Shown here one piece after another: positions 8,953 through 21,317 of a DNA stretch of 64,000 nucleotides (positions are counted from its first letter, which is position 1; the number at the start of each line of letters is the position of its first letter). The notes under the pieces are model-generated. The model did no database searches and was not told the origin of the DNA. It saw only the letters and a program-made list of their open reading frames with translations. Origin of the DNA: Ipomoea triloba (Eukaryota; Streptophyta; Magnoliopsida; Solanales; Convolvulaceae); NCBI RefSeq assembly GCF_003576645.1, contig NC_044930.1:17522865-17586864 (forward strand). Direction: 5' to 3'. The translations under genes were made by a program, and so were the position numbers.

Positions 8953-9752
8953 GAAATCTAAATTGCAAACAAGATTAAACGTAGAAATAGAGATTTACCT
9001 AAACAAGATAAAATAGAATCCAAATCAAATCTTCAATATAGATATTCTTCACAAAGATTGCAAGGAAATGTAAATTGTCTCTCTCTACAATCTAAGATGA
9101 GCTCTACTCTACCTTCTCTCTAAGATTTTCTAAGTGATAAAAATTGTAAAAGAAAACTCCCCTGAACACTTTTTAAATTAGTCCTTAAATAGCTTCCCCA
9201 AAATTTCCCTTGATCACTTAGCCTCAGATTAGCCAATCCACGCCTAGTCCACGCGTAGAGTAGCGGCGTAGAAGTTGCTAAATACATTCCACGCCGTGTC
9301 CATGCGTGGAATTGTTTGTTTTGCCTCCGGCCTCTTCTCCTTTGCTTTGCTTCTCATGCCTAGTTCACATGCTTCTTGTTTACGCCTGCAATACCTACAA
9401 AACCATCCCAAGTGTGCCAAGAATGTACTTTACAATTGATTGACACATTAGAGCATAGAAATGTCATCAATAATTCACAAAAGGATACAAAGTCATTCCT
9501 AATTCACCCCAACTTAGACCCTTAGCCTAGTTATCTTTGGCACTGATCAGCAAGTTTGATGCAAAAAGTGTAACACCCCAATTTCCAAGACCAAATTTTC
9601 CTTATTTTTTTTTCAATTTGAAATGCACTATTATCAAATAAATGAGCAACAATATGCAAGGTCTTACATCCTCACCGCGATTATTCCAAATTTTATATTC
9701 CTAGTCAATCTTATCTTAGATCTCATAACCTAGGCTCCCAAAGGTCAGTACC

Positions 9753-9764
9753 GCTCTGATACCA
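9753..9764 (-). promoter_or_regulatory. Primer-binding site for initiator tRNA-Met
   Basis: TGGTATCAGAGC on the minus strand, the exact complement of the 3' end of plant initiator tRNA-Met, three bases inside the LTR end. Confidence 0.9.
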
Positions 9765-9767
9765 ATT

Positions 9768-12158
9768 TGTAACACCCCCATTTTCATAACTAAAATTTTT
9801 TTTTATTAAAAAGGGATTTATTTAATTAAAAATATCTTATAATTGCAGAAGCCCAAAACCAAAACTACAGAAAATAGGGATGCTACCGCCACGTTTAGAT
9901 ACAACTTATATCTAAATACATAGGCTAAAACAGCTTCTAAAAATAACCCATAATTTATACTAGTACAATAAAATAAATAAATTTCTTTTAAATACAACCT
10001 CTAGATTATCTAATAAAATAAAACTCCAAATACTAATCTAATAGGGTGTAATTCGCTCTCATGCTCCAAATCATGCAATCATCACCTGCAAAATTAACTA
10101 AGGGGGAAACAAAGTCAGCACGACGGCTGGTAAAACTTACTCCACCCTGTAAAACGTTTTGCACATAGCACATAACACATAGGAGTATGTAATTATCACA
10201 TTCAATAACCCCTTAAGCATTTTTATTCTCATCAATATCAATAAATTTCAACCAATTAAAATGTAACTTGAGGAAACCACACATTAAAGTATATATAAAA
10301 ATACCCACAAAATTCCTAGGAGACCAAGGCATTGCCTATCCATAATCTAAATCCATTCAACCACTATTTTCTCAATATTCTCCATATAACAATTTCCTCA
10401 AGAAAATTCGTAATACAATCACTACTCAAAATTTCATTAAATCATAATATATTCATCAAAGATAGATTTTGAACCTTTAAATAACCACAAAGTATTTCCA
10501 AATTATAATAATCACTAAAGGTAATCTCCAAAATAATCATAAAGTAATAACCAAAGAGAGAATTTCAATCTCTCTAAATAAATAATTAAATACCAAATAG
10601 AGAGTATCAAAATCTCTCACAATAACCACCAAAGATAATCCTTTTAAATAGCTGATTAAACTTTTCATGTCCATCAACAGTTATTATATATAGTGTCAAG
10701 GAGGAATGGATCCAAATAGAAAGTTTCAAGCATCCAAACCAATACCAAACCAACCGGACGAATTCACGAACCGGTGGCCAAAACCAAATCCAAACCAACC
10801 GGACGAATCCACGAACCGATGGCCAAAACCAAATAAAGAGAACTCAACTCTCACAATAATAATTATAACCAAAAAGGAAAGTTCAAAACCTCCAAGTATT
10901 ACCATCCTCCGTGACAAAATATATAAACAACCATAACCTTCAAATCTCACATCTTACATAAAAAATCTTTAACCCAAGTAACTCATACAACTTTACATCT
11001 ATATCAATAACTTTTGTACTAATTATCAAACCATTATCGAAATATAAATATTCCATCAATACTAATCATCCAACCAATACTAATACACCAAATGCAATGT
11101 ACTAAAATTTCACACCTAATTACTGTACTTTATTCGTATATACCAATTATACATTTATACATATGCATATGCGAACACAGTGCAGGTAAATGAATGTAAA
11201 TCTATGTCATATAATCATAGGTATGCTACACATATGTGAAATTTGAATTTTAACAATATATGCATACGAATCAGTAAAGAATATAACTTTCATTACTTCA
11301 ATCACTTAAATTCCAAAAATGACATAAATCATCATATTCAACTTAAACTCATAATCCACTCAATAATCACATAACTATCTAATAATCATAATAAAGCACA
11401 TGCATCCAAATATTCCACCAATTAACACAATATAATAAATATGCGTACTTACGGCACATACACTGCTACTAACATATTCAATTATGAAGACCATGGCCAC
11501 ATAACAACTATTTCATAATACTAATAAAATAGATTTTCTATAGATTTTAAAAATATTATACACATAAACACTTAGGAAAATATTTTTATAATGGGGTAAA
11601 ATAATTTTAGGTGAACATAAATCTTACCTGCATTCCAAAATCAACAACTTTGAATCCCTACGGTGAACATAGGATAGAACGTGATGATGACCAAGGAAGA
11701 AGACCAAAATTGAATCAAGAAGACTACATGTTTTTTTTTTTCCTGGTTCGGCGCTAAAGGAATTATGAGAATTGATGGGAATTGTCAGCTAGGAGACGAG
11801 ATATAGAAGATAGATTATCTAGGGTTTTAGGTTATTTTTTTCCTTTTCCCCCAATTTTTTTTAGTATATAAGCCACATGCGATGTAGGAAACTATTATAT
11901 ATAGATATTAACATATATACACACGTAATATAACTAGGAAACTATCATATATAAATATTAACCTATATACATACGTAGCATAACCATATATGTATATATA
12001 AAATAGTTTAAGAAATTAGGAATGAGTTATTATATTAAGTTTAGAAATAAAATAATAATAGTAGACTAGTCTCAAACAATTCTGGGTCACATAAAATAAT
12101 AATATAATAATAGACCAGTATAATTATGAACCATATAGTAAAATAACTGGGTATTACA
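9768..12158 (-). repeat. Long LTR (2391 bp) of the Tekay/Del-like element
   Basis: Starts TGTAATACCC (minus sense, 12158) and ends GGGGGTGTTACA at 9768. AT-rich, with no ORF of note. A 45-bp direct duplication encoding nothing recognisable (AACCAACCGGACGAATYCAC) lies at about 10740-10835. Confidence 0.8.
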
Positions 12159-12163
12159 AAAAG

Positions 12164-14058
12164 CGACGAAGGAATTTTCTTAGGATATTCAACATAGAGC
12201 AAAGCCTATAGAGTATTTAACAAGAGAACCAGATCCATCATAGAATCAACAAACGTAGTAGTTGATAATCATGTGAGCCAAAACATGATGAGGATGATAA
12301 AGAAGCACATGAAAAGACAACATGTTTAAGAGAAACATCAGAAAATGCACCATCAACCGAAAATATTGAACATAAAGATAGCTCAGACATAATTCCATCC
12401 ACAAGAATTTAGAAAAATCACCTAATTGACAATGTGATTGGGGAAATCACATCAGGGGTTAGAATAAGGGGCAAAGAGAAGAAAAACTATCGTGAGATGA
12501 TAGGTTACTCATGCTACATCTCAATGATAGAACCAAAAAATTTTGTGTGAAACACTTAAAGACGAGTGTTGGATATATGCCATGCAAGAGGAATTACTCC
12601 AATTTGAAAGGAATGAGGTATGGGACTTAGTCCCGAGACCTGAGAATGTAAATGTCATTGGTACTAAATGGTTTTTCATGAACAAATCAGACGAAAATGG
12701 AATAGTTGTCAGAAATAAAGCTCGTTTGGTAGCAAAAGGATATTCATAGATAGAAGGCATTGATTTCGAAGAAACATTTGCACCAGTAGCAAGACTGGAA
12801 TCTATTAGACTTCACATTTCCATCGCATGTTCACTAGGGTTCAAGTTACAACAAATGGATGTCAAGACAGCGTTTCTAAACAGATATCTCAAAAAATAAG
12901 TATATGTTGCACAACCTAAAGGGTTTGAAAGCTCAAAACATCCAGATCATGTGTACAAGTTAAAGAAAGCTCTCTATGGACTAAAGCAAGCACCCATGAC
13001 ATGGTATGAAAGGCTTACTGAGTACCTAATCAAGAAAGGATATACAAGGGGAACTGTCGATAAGACACTATTCATCAAAAGGTATAACTCTGATCTAATA
13101 ATTGCTCAAGTATATGTTGATGATATTGTGTTTGGATCAACATCTGCAAGTCGTGCTAACAGTTTTGTGAATCTCATGCAAGAAAAATTTGAAATGAGCA
13201 TGGTAGGTGAGCTGGCCTACTTTCTAGGTCTACAGATCAAACAAACCTCTGAAAGTATGTTTGTCTCACAAACCAAATATGCTAACAATCTAGTAAAAAG
13301 ATTTGGACTCGACACTTCTAAATGTGTACGAACTCCATTTCCCACACACACGAAACTGCAACGAGATTAAATAGGCAAAAGTGTTAACTCACGTCTATAT
13401 CCGAGCATGATAGGCAGTTTGTCAAATCTAATTGCAAGTCGCCCTGACATTAGTTTCAGTGTTAGAGCATGTGCTCGATATCAGGCAGATCCCAAGGAAT
13501 CACACCTAACTGCTGTAAAACGTATCATAAAATACGTAAAAGGCATTGTAAATTTAGGTATTTGGTACTCAAACATATCAAACACTCAACTTGCTGGTTT
13601 TACAGATGCAGATTGGGCTAGAAATATAGATAACCGTAAAAGTACATCATGGGGCTGTTTTTACTTAGGTTCAAATTTAATATCTTGGTTAAGCAAAAAA
13701 CCAAAACTCCATATCCTTGTCAACTGCAGTAGCAGAATATATAGCTGCAGGGAGTAGTTGTGCCCAATTACTTTGGATGAAGCAAATGTTGGCAGATTAT
13801 GATCTTTCACAGGAAGTAATTACATTATACTATGATAATTTGAGCGTTATAAACAACACAAAAAATCCAGTATTACACTCCAGAACAAAACACATAGACA
13901 TTCGGCATCATTTCATTCGGGAGCTTGTAGAAGACAAAATCATTTGCCTAGAATATATTCATACAGAAAACCAACTTACTAATATTTTCACAAAAGCCTT
14001 GGACGGCAACAGGTTTGAAACTCTCAGGCACAAACTGGGATTGTGTACATTATGTTAA
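12164..14058 (+). pseudogene. Copia pol pseudogene: integrase end, reverse transcriptase, RNase H
   Basis: Copia-type pol. The integrase C-terminus FDAKSDEGIFLGYS begins at 9554-9568 and resumes at 12164. Reverse transcriptase follows ([37 protein letters not shown], catalytic YVDDIVFG near 13110), then RNase H (DADWARNIDNRKSTSWG, AEYIAAGSSCAQLLWMK, HTENQLTNIFTKALDG). In-frame stops interrupt it at YS*IEGIDF (near 12749), KK*VYVAQP (near 12898) and RD*IGKSV (near 13368), and a frameshift near 13710 separates the last part. It is inactive. Its downstream partner is the env-like pseudogene at 14512. Confidence 0.9.
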
Positions 14059-14511
14059 TTTCCATTTTTTTTTTAAAAAAAACAAAAAAAAATTTTTTTT
14101 TCTCTTCCGTTGGTTGTTTTACTCAAACAAGTCTTTTTTTTTTTCTTGCGTTTAGAACTAACATTTCAATTAATATATAAATTTTTTTTAATTTCCTCAA
14201 ACAGTGTGTTTAGTTTTGTTAGTAACTAAAATAGCTTTTATCCCTTTATAGTTTTTAGTGTTATCAACAAAAAAAAAAAAGGTTCACGTTATTTTGCTTC
14301 TATTCTTCCTTTTAATTTTCTTTATTTTGTTACCTTTACTTTGACAGATTCTCTTAATTTTTTTTTAAATATTAGTTTTCTTTTTTGTTAGACTTCTCTG
14401 CTACATTTAGGCCTTCATTCTCTTTAGACTTTACTATTTAAATCAAACTCAAACTCATGCATGTGTACAAATTTTTTTCTTGATAGTCGATTAAACAGAT
14501 TCTTATTCTCT

Positions 14512-15680
14512 TCCATGACTCCTAATCTACAAATCAACCTGGGAATCGTAAATAGAGAAAAAACATACGAGAGCTCAACGAAGGAAACCACCACTACTAC
14601 CCAGGACAAAATCACAAGTGGTTCAATCCCTCAAACCTCTTATTCGTTCGAGTACAGCTCAGACCCCATCCACGCTGCTATTGAAAACTATGTGAGCAAT
14701 CCCTCCACAGACAATGAAGAAGACGATATTCCAAACAGTTTGAACAAATGCACTGTCAAATGGAAACTCAACTTCAACATTGTTGTTGACGATGAAGACA
14801 CTACGCAGTCATCTTTTCCCAAGGAAAATACACCAGATGTGCATGCTGCCAAAGCCGAAGAACAACGACTAACTATCCCTGTCTATCCTCACTAAATGAC
14901 TCGGTCTGCCACCAAGCCTTGTCAAGAAGCCTTATTAAAATCCATCCCAGTCAAATCAGTGATACAAACACCAACCAACAACTTTTCCGTTCCAGATAAG
15001 TCCAGAATTTTTTAAACTGATGACTTGAAAACTGTGTTCGATCTCATGATACAAAAATTTTTTATCTGTCAACGGAAACTTCTCCTTGATGAGTTTAACA
15101 TACACACTAGAGTCACAGGGTTACTTGAAAAAGTTGGTCTGTTGCAGACTGTTGTTAGAATTGATAGATTTGTTAAAATAGTGGTATGTGAATTTTACAC
15201 AAACCTAGTGTCGGAATTGGTTCAACAAGGGAAAGTTTTTCTATGAGGAAGGTTTTACGATTTTAATCCGGCCGTGATTAATTCCCTATTAGTTCACCAA
15301 ATATAAATGATGACTATAGAGAGGATTTAGACATCGTGGCATATGAATTGACTGGTGGGATCAAGCATTTATGGACAACAAAAGACATTGTGCAATCAAC
15401 CATTCTCACTCCAACATATGCATTGTTGCATAAAGTTGTCTTGCATAATTGGATGCCAACAAAGCACAAATGCTATGTCAAGGCGTCATTAGCTGTGTTT
15501 TTGCACAAGATTGCAAATGGCGTAAAAATTAACTTAGGGAAGCTTTTGTTTGATCAAGTGCTTGAAGCTCGGGATGTCAATCGAAGGAAAAAGGAACTCA
15601 TTCTACCTAACATGATTTTTATTGCATTATCTACCATATATAGAGTGCTTAAACTCATCCTTTGCGTTCTTTCCGTATGA
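14512..15680 (+). pseudogene. Degenerate env-like ('plant transposon protein') ORF of the older Copia element
   Basis: Broken coding sequence directly downstream of Copia RNase H. The segments are 14515-14895 (acidic, starting MTPNLQINLGIV), 15025-15246 (EFYTNLVSELVQQGK) and 15336-15680 (YALLHKVVLHNWMPTKHKCY, AVFLHKIANGVKINLGKLLF). The last resembles the conserved domain of plant transposon proteins in Sireviruses. Stops and frame changes prevent translation. The order pol then env-like ORF parallels the element at the left of the window, so both belong to the Sirevirus lineage. Confidence 0.65.
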
Positions 15681-16000
15681 AATTTCTACCTTTTTCTAAC
15701 TATATTCCTCTATACTTCAATATTTTTTTGCAGTTTATATCATTTGGTATGAGCTCGAAGATACTTAAGGAGGCTCTACTTCAACAAAAGGTGAGGAGGA
15801 AGAGGCTCGGTAACAGAACCCTAATGGTTTAGTTTATGGAAGAGCGTAGAGATTCGATCGAGGATGACGACGACAATGATTTTGATAATTTTGTAGGATT
15901 TTATTTAACTCATAGTCAGTATGTTGACTTCGAAGTTTGTATATATATGCCATTCAAGTTTCTATATTTTTCTTATACAAAGCTATAATTGTAAATTTAT
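15681..16000. other. Tail of the older Copia element, no gene
   Basis: A short coding-like tail (FGMSSKILKEALLQQKVRRK near 15735-15800) and then AT-rich sequence. I see no clear polypurine tract or LTR; later insertions probably removed or displaced them. Confidence 0.4.
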
Positions 16001-16178
16001 ATTAGGCAATTATATTAATATAATAAATTATTAAGGCACGTATAATTTATTTTGTACTGTGGACACATTATTTTTAAAAACTTTGATTTAATAATATTAT
16101 ATCTTATTTATTATGTATTATTAGTACAAAATAAATCATGCATGCCTTAATAATTAATTATTAATATTATTGCCTAAT
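16001..16178. mobile_element. AT-rich MITE-like inverted repeat
   Basis: The ends ATTAGGCAAT (16001-16010) and ATTGCCTAAT (16169-16178) are perfect inverted repeats. Arms extend about 55 bp with matches such as AAGGCACG/CATGCCTT and TTTATTTTGTACT/AGTACAAAATAAA. It could form a long hairpin. The LINE's target duplication begins within its right end. Confidence 0.65.
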
Positions 16179-16186
16179 AATTATTT

Positions 16187-19100
16187 TTTATATATATCTA
16201 GGAAGGGGAACACCCAATTACAAGCTTTCAGTTTCTAGTTGTCTCCAAATTGGGAGACCAGACTTATCATCCTTAGACATTGTAGGATACTCTCCAGAGG
16301 TTGGTGGAGGACTGTAGTTCCTTTTTTACTCGCTGCAAGCTTGGCCAAATGATCTACTGCAGTATTGAGTTCTCTTGGGATGAATGCTAAGTGCCATGCT
16401 TGGATATTTGCTAGTTCTTTCTTACATGCAAACAAAACGTTGTCTGTGAAACTATCACAGGCCGAATCATTTGTTATAACATCTACTACTGTCTTTGAAT
16501 CGCTCTCAAAGCAGACTTGTCGTGCTCCCAAGAGTTTAGCCATTTGGATTCCTTTAAGGAGAGCCCACGCCTCTGCCATATCCTCTAGGCATGTGTTGAT
16601 TCCATATATGAACCCTTTCATCCATTCGCCTTGGTCGTTCCTGGAAAGGCCTCCACAACTAGCCATATTAGATGTGTGGTCGAGTCTTCCATGCACGTTG
16701 ATCTTAATCCATCCTACTGGGGGAGTATTCCATTTGATCAGTTTTTAGCTGAAGCACCTCGGGTTAGAGCTTGTCAGACTAAGATTATTAAATGCTTTGT
16801 TCATCTCTAGAACTTGTGTCTGCACCAAGTATGCCTTGTGACCCACCCTATATCTTTTGCCATTAAAGATTCTATCGTTCCTCCATCTCCAAAGCCACCA
16901 TGCGCCGACTGCAAAGAGTGTTCTGTTGATGGTTTGTCTATTCCCATTATTTGAGCCTCGAATACCAGCGTCGAACCATCCCTCGAAGGATAAGTCTTGT
17001 GTCCTCCTAATCATTCTTGGTAGCACTGCTTCCCATAGTGCGCAGGCTTCAGGACAGTTTCTAATGATATGCTTTGTAGATTCTTCTTCATCTGTACAGA
17101 TTTCACATTTGTTACATTCTGCCAAGCCCTGCTTTGCCCTGTTCTTGTTGGTCATTAATCTATCTTGCCTTGCCAACCAAAGAAACGTCTTGACTCGGCT
17201 TGGTGTTTTAAGCTTCCAAATATTGCTCCATATGTTCGATTCATCTATTTCTGAGGACCTCGTTATGAATGAATAAGCTGAGGAGATGATAAATTTCTTC
17301 GATTTGCCGTCACCCCATCGCAGTGTATCTTGCATGTCTTCATTTTCCGCTTATCACACCACGGCCAGCTGATCCATTATTTCTTCTGGTAGCAGGTTGG
17401 CTAACTCTGAGTAATCCCATCCTATAGCAGCATTCCAGTGGTCCACAACCCGTGAGTATAACTCTGGCAAGGATAAGTTCGTGGTTATGTATTCCATAAG
17501 GGGACGATGTCCGAGCCACGCATCCATCCAAAAGGGGGTGTTTCTTCCATTCCTTACAATTTTTCTGATGTCCTTCTTCATGATAGGAGTTATTTTCACA
17601 ATCTCTTTCCATGCATTCGACATTGAAGTTCTGGGTTGCCATATAGAGGGATCCAAACTATGTACTGCATATTTTGCTGCCATTAAATCCTTCCACAGAC
17701 TTTCATCCCCCAACATTAGCCTCCATCCAAGCTTGGTGAGGAAGGCAGCGTTCATGGCTTCCAGGCTTCTAATTCCGAGAGCCCCGTGGACTTTGTCTTT
17801 AGTCACTTTACTCTATGCAACCAAATTGCATTTCCTTGTCTCATCTGTACTTCCCCATAGGAAATCCCTGATGATTTTCTCGATAGCTTTTGTCACTCCA
17901 ATAGGTAGCAGTGTGGTCTGCATTGTACAAAGAGGAATGGCTGAGAGGACAGATTGAGCTAAGGTTTTTCTTCCTGCAAATGATAGAGTTTTCTGCCTCC
18001 ACCCGGTTAGTTTGCTCTTGACTCTGTTAATCAGACCATCGAATGTGTCCTTTTTTAGTCTACCATGCAGGGATGGTACACCTAGGTATCTTCTCAGGTC
18101 TTCTGTCTTAGAGATGTCCAGGATCTGTACAATAGTCTATTGTGCGACTGAGTTGGCATTCTTTGAGAAATATATCATTGATTTCTGCAAATTCACCTTC
18201 TGGCCAGACTGTAGACTAAATTCATTCAAACTTTCCTTAATAACTAAGGCTTGTTACGATGTAGCTTCTCCAAATAGGACCATATCATATGCAAATAGCA
18301 AGTGTGAGATGTTTGGTCCGTTCCTTGTAACTTGGATTCCTTTCCATTCGCCAATGGCAGACTTATGGCTGATCAAGTGGCTCAATCGTTCGATGCAGAG
18401 GACGAATAGCAAGGGTGAGATGGGATCACCTTGCCTTATTTCTCTAGTTGGATTAAACCATGCAGATTGTTCATTGTTCAGTGATACAGCTAGTCTGGCT
18501 GTTGTGACACAAGCCATTACATTTCTTACCCAGATTTCGTCAAGCCCTGCTATTCCTAGTGTTTCTCTAATATAGTCCCAGCTCAGCCGATCATAGGCCT
18601 TTTCGAGGTCAATTTTCCCCATCATCCACCCTTTTTCTCCCCTCTTTGTTTTCATAGAAGCTGGGATTTCCTAATATACCAAGATATTGTCAGCTATCTG
18701 CCTTCCAGCTTCCAGGAACAAAGCTTGACTGATATGGACCAATTAGCTTCCGTAAGATATGCTTCAACCTTGATGCTATAGTTTTGGTTATCAGTTTATA
18801 GATTACGTTGCATAGTCCTATAGGCCGATAATGTTTGACTGATTTCGGGTTTGATATCTTGGGGATCAGGACTATGATTGTATCGTTGCTTCCTTCTGGT
18901 AAGATTCTAGAAGCCAAGAAATCAAGTACTACTCTCGTGAGTTTTTCTCCCACTATTGCCCAAGATTTATGGTAGAACCCTGCTTGAAACCCATCAGGTC
19001 CGGGCGCCTTGTAGGGCTTCATATCAAACAATGCTTGCTTGATCTCTTCTAGCATGAAGGGTCTATTTAACTCGTCCAAATCGTCCTCGTGCAGCGTACG

Positions 19101-19368
19101 GAATGACACGTTGTGGGTTGTCTGATGCAGAGCTGTTGATTCCTCTGAATATAATTTGTGGAAATAATTGCTTGCATGGTTTAATATGTCTGATTCACTA
19201 TATAGCCAATCCCCGTTGTCGCCCAAAATCTTTTGGATTTTAGAATTTGATTGCTTGATGATAGTTGCTACATGGTAGAATTTTGTATTCCTATCTCCTG
19301 ACGATATCCATTTCTCCCTCGACCTTTGGAACCATAACAATTCTTCTTGAAGCAGGATGTCCTCCCTC
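16187..19368 (-). mobile_element. 5'-truncated L1-type LINE with 15-bp TSDs
   Basis: Minus-strand non-LTR element bounded by perfect GCCTAATAATTATTT duplications (16172-16186 and 19369-19383). A T run (16184-16189) at the low-coordinate end is the remnant of the poly(A) tail and overlaps the TSD edge. The 5' end (ORF1 and endonuclease) is missing, as usual for truncated L1 copies. Confidence 0.9.
16235..19340 (-). pseudogene. LINE ORF2 remnant: reverse transcriptase, zf-RVT and RNase H
   Basis: The reading runs from 19340 down through several frames: linker and RT fingers (19340-18690, KAPGPDGFQAGFYHKSW), RT palm (18655-18254, KIDLEKAYDRLSWDY, REIRQGDPISPLLF), RT C-terminal part (17806-17354), zf-RVT cysteine motif (17335-16745, CNKCEICTDEEESTKHIIRNC) and an RNase H domain (16696-16235, FESDSKTVVDVI, LNTAVDHLAK). 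The catalytic FADD box has become FAYD, and several frameshifts and stops separate the parts. It cannot be active. RNase H at the ORF2 end is typical of one plant L1 branch. Confidence 0.9.
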
Positions 19369-19383
19369 GCCTAATAATTATTT

Positions 19384-19952
19384 ATTGTAATTCTCTTCAC
19401 CTTTTTTCAGTGTAATATTATTGACACAAAATAAATTATACTTAGTTTAATATATAATTATCTTTTAATTTAATTTCTTAATATTTATTAATGGTAATTT
19501 TTCACTTTTTTCGTGTAATTATTATGGTAATTTTATGGTAATATATTTCAAAATTGTGGCAATTTCATTAATTATTATGCTAATTTATTGTAATATATTT
19601 TAATAAATATTATAATTGATATAGTTAATGAAATTATTATGGTAATTGCCATAACATTTGATAATTATAATTAATATAATTAACTTTATTGAGAAATATA
19701 ATATTTTTTTCGTGGCAATATTTTGGCAATTTCATTAAATTATAATCAATAAAATATTTCATTAAATTATAATCAATAAAATATGAAATATAATTAAGGA
19801 AATGAAATTATAAAATTAACAAAATATGTGTTCATAAATATTTAGAAATTTTTTTAAATACATACATATGCACTACATTAACTTTACCAAATTTAAATGC
19901 TAATTTTTTAATTTCTAAATGTAAAATTCTAATTATAAATCAATAATATAAA
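19384..19952. other. AT-rich spacer without genes
   Basis: Very AT-rich sequence with repeated GGTAATTT/ATTACC-type words, probably old MITE or Helitron debris. No ORF, RNA gene or clear element end is visible. Confidence 0.5.
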
Positions 19953-20446
19953 TCTATACTATGGCTATGTTTGGCAAACCTAGCTGAAAAGGTAGCTGAA
20001 AGTTGAAAAGGAGCTGAAAGCTGAAAAGCTATAAGTTAGGAGCTGAAACAGGTGAGCTGTTAAGCTAGCTGTTATGCTTAAAAGTGTTTGGTAAAATTAG
20101 CTTTTTGATAAGCTGATAAATGTAAAAAGACTAAAAAGGCATCTTCATAAAATTTAAATTTGTTTGTTACATATTAAAATTTAACGTTTGAAAATAAAAC
20201 TATTAGCAAATCATGATCTAGCATCCCATAATGAATGAAGTAGCAATATTGTTGCGAATCTCCTTCATCTCAGTAGAGGTCTGACTTAAACTTTCGTTGG
20301 TGGAGGTATTACTACTTGAATCTTGAAGTTCATCGGGCGGTATGTAATCTGGATGCTGCTCAAGCACATTAAACATCATGTCATCCTGTGAATTCTTCCG
20401 AATATAATTATGTAAGGCAAATGTGGCCATAATAACATCAATTTGG

Positions 20447-20690
20447 GTCTCCACACTAAACTGTGGCATTTTAGCAAGTATCTTTTGGGTCTCCACACTA
20501 AACTGTGGCATTTTAGCAAGTATCTTTTGGGTCTCCACACTAAACTGTGGCATTTTAGCAAGTATCTTCCATCTCTTCTCACTAAACTGTGGCATTTTAG
20601 CAAGTATCTTCCATCTCTTCTTCAATACTCCAAACATTTTAGCAAGTATCTTCCATCTCTTCTTCAATACTCCAAATGACCTCTCAATAC
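20447..20690 (-). repeat. 42-bp in-frame tandem repeat within the transposase
   Basis: TTTTAGCAAGTATCTT (plus sense) recurs at 20469, 20511, 20553, 20595 and 20637, exactly 42 bp apart. In the protein this gives five KILAKM units. The outer units keep the FGVLKKRW sequence and the inner ones PQFSVETQ, as expected from successive unequal duplications across one 42-bp stretch. Confidence 0.95.
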
Positions 20691-21203
20691 AACTTCGAAG
20701 AGAAGAATGTGCACGATTGAATGCTTCTTGAGCATTAGTTGGCGGCTCTTGTTCAAATTGAGATTGATGATACCTTATTCTTGGATACGGTACCAAATAT
20801 CATTGTTTATCTAGATATCCTTTATCTACCAAATAATATCTTCCTAAAAAAAAATATAACACTAAACAATTATAAAGAATAAAATTATATGATTTTTATT
20901 AGAGTTAAAGTAATACGAATATGATACCTTGTGGCGGCTTGGGAAAGTTCATTGATGGTGTACTAATTGCATGAACAAATACACGTGTATCATGTGCAGA
21001 TCCTTCCCATCCAACAGATATAAAAGTGAAACACATATCAAAGTCACAGGCTGCCATAACATTGAAAGTAGGAATTCCTTTTCTCCCTCTATATCGCAAT
21101 TGATCAGCCTCAGGAATGCATGCTGCTATATGAGTACCATCAATACATCCAATGCAATCCTATTTATCATATATATTAGATAATCAATCTTAAAATAATA
21201 ATA

Positions 21204-21212
21204 GTAGTAGTA

Positions 21213-21266
<54 letters not shown>

Positions 21267-21267
21267 N

Positions 21268-21316
<49 letters not shown>
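21204..21316. repeat. TAA/AAT microsatellite in a transposase intron
   Basis: A trinucleotide run of about 110 bp containing one N at 21267. It lies between a GT donor (after TACTTCAAG on the minus strand) and an AG acceptor at about 21159, so it is intronic. Confidence 0.95.

Positions 21317-21317
<1 letters not shown>

Larger units (their letters stand above)
7165..9549 (-). repeat. 5' LTR of the Athila-like element, interrupted
   Basis: Sequence upstream (minus sense) of the primer-binding site, starting TGATCAGTGCC at 9549. The inner edge within about 7165-7200 is not exact. It is interrupted by a retrocopied mRNA (7623-8401 including one TSD copy) and a MITE (8663-8952); without these it is about 1.3 kb. 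The outer flank joins a Copia integrase reading frame (FDAKSDEGIFLGYS) that resumes at 12164, so this element landed in an older Copia element. Confidence 0.65.
9569..12158 (-). mobile_element. Internally deleted LTR retrotransposon, Tekay/Del-like ends
   Basis: Flanked by identical AAAAG target duplications (9564-9568 and 12159-12163). On the minus strand it reads: a long LTR (12158 to 9768), three bases, an initiator-tRNA-Met primer site, a short leftover, then the end of a second LTR finishing GGGGTGTTACA at 9569. Nearly all the internal region and most of the 3' LTR are gone. TGTAATACCC...GGTGTTACA ends with an iMet primer recall chromovirus Tekay/Del elements; no protein remains to prove it. 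The empty site is the Copia integrase frame KFDAKSDEG, which it splits. Confidence 0.8.

Noticed and set aside
10706..10936. Short ORF with repeated NQPDEFTNRWPKPN peptides
   Set aside because: It is a 45-bp duplication inside an LTR with no family match; neighbouring sequence shows no coding character.
20430..20730. Regular repeats resembling a CRISPR-like array
   Set aside because: The units are contiguous 42-bp coding duplications of a PIF transposase without unique spacers; the genome is eukaryotic.
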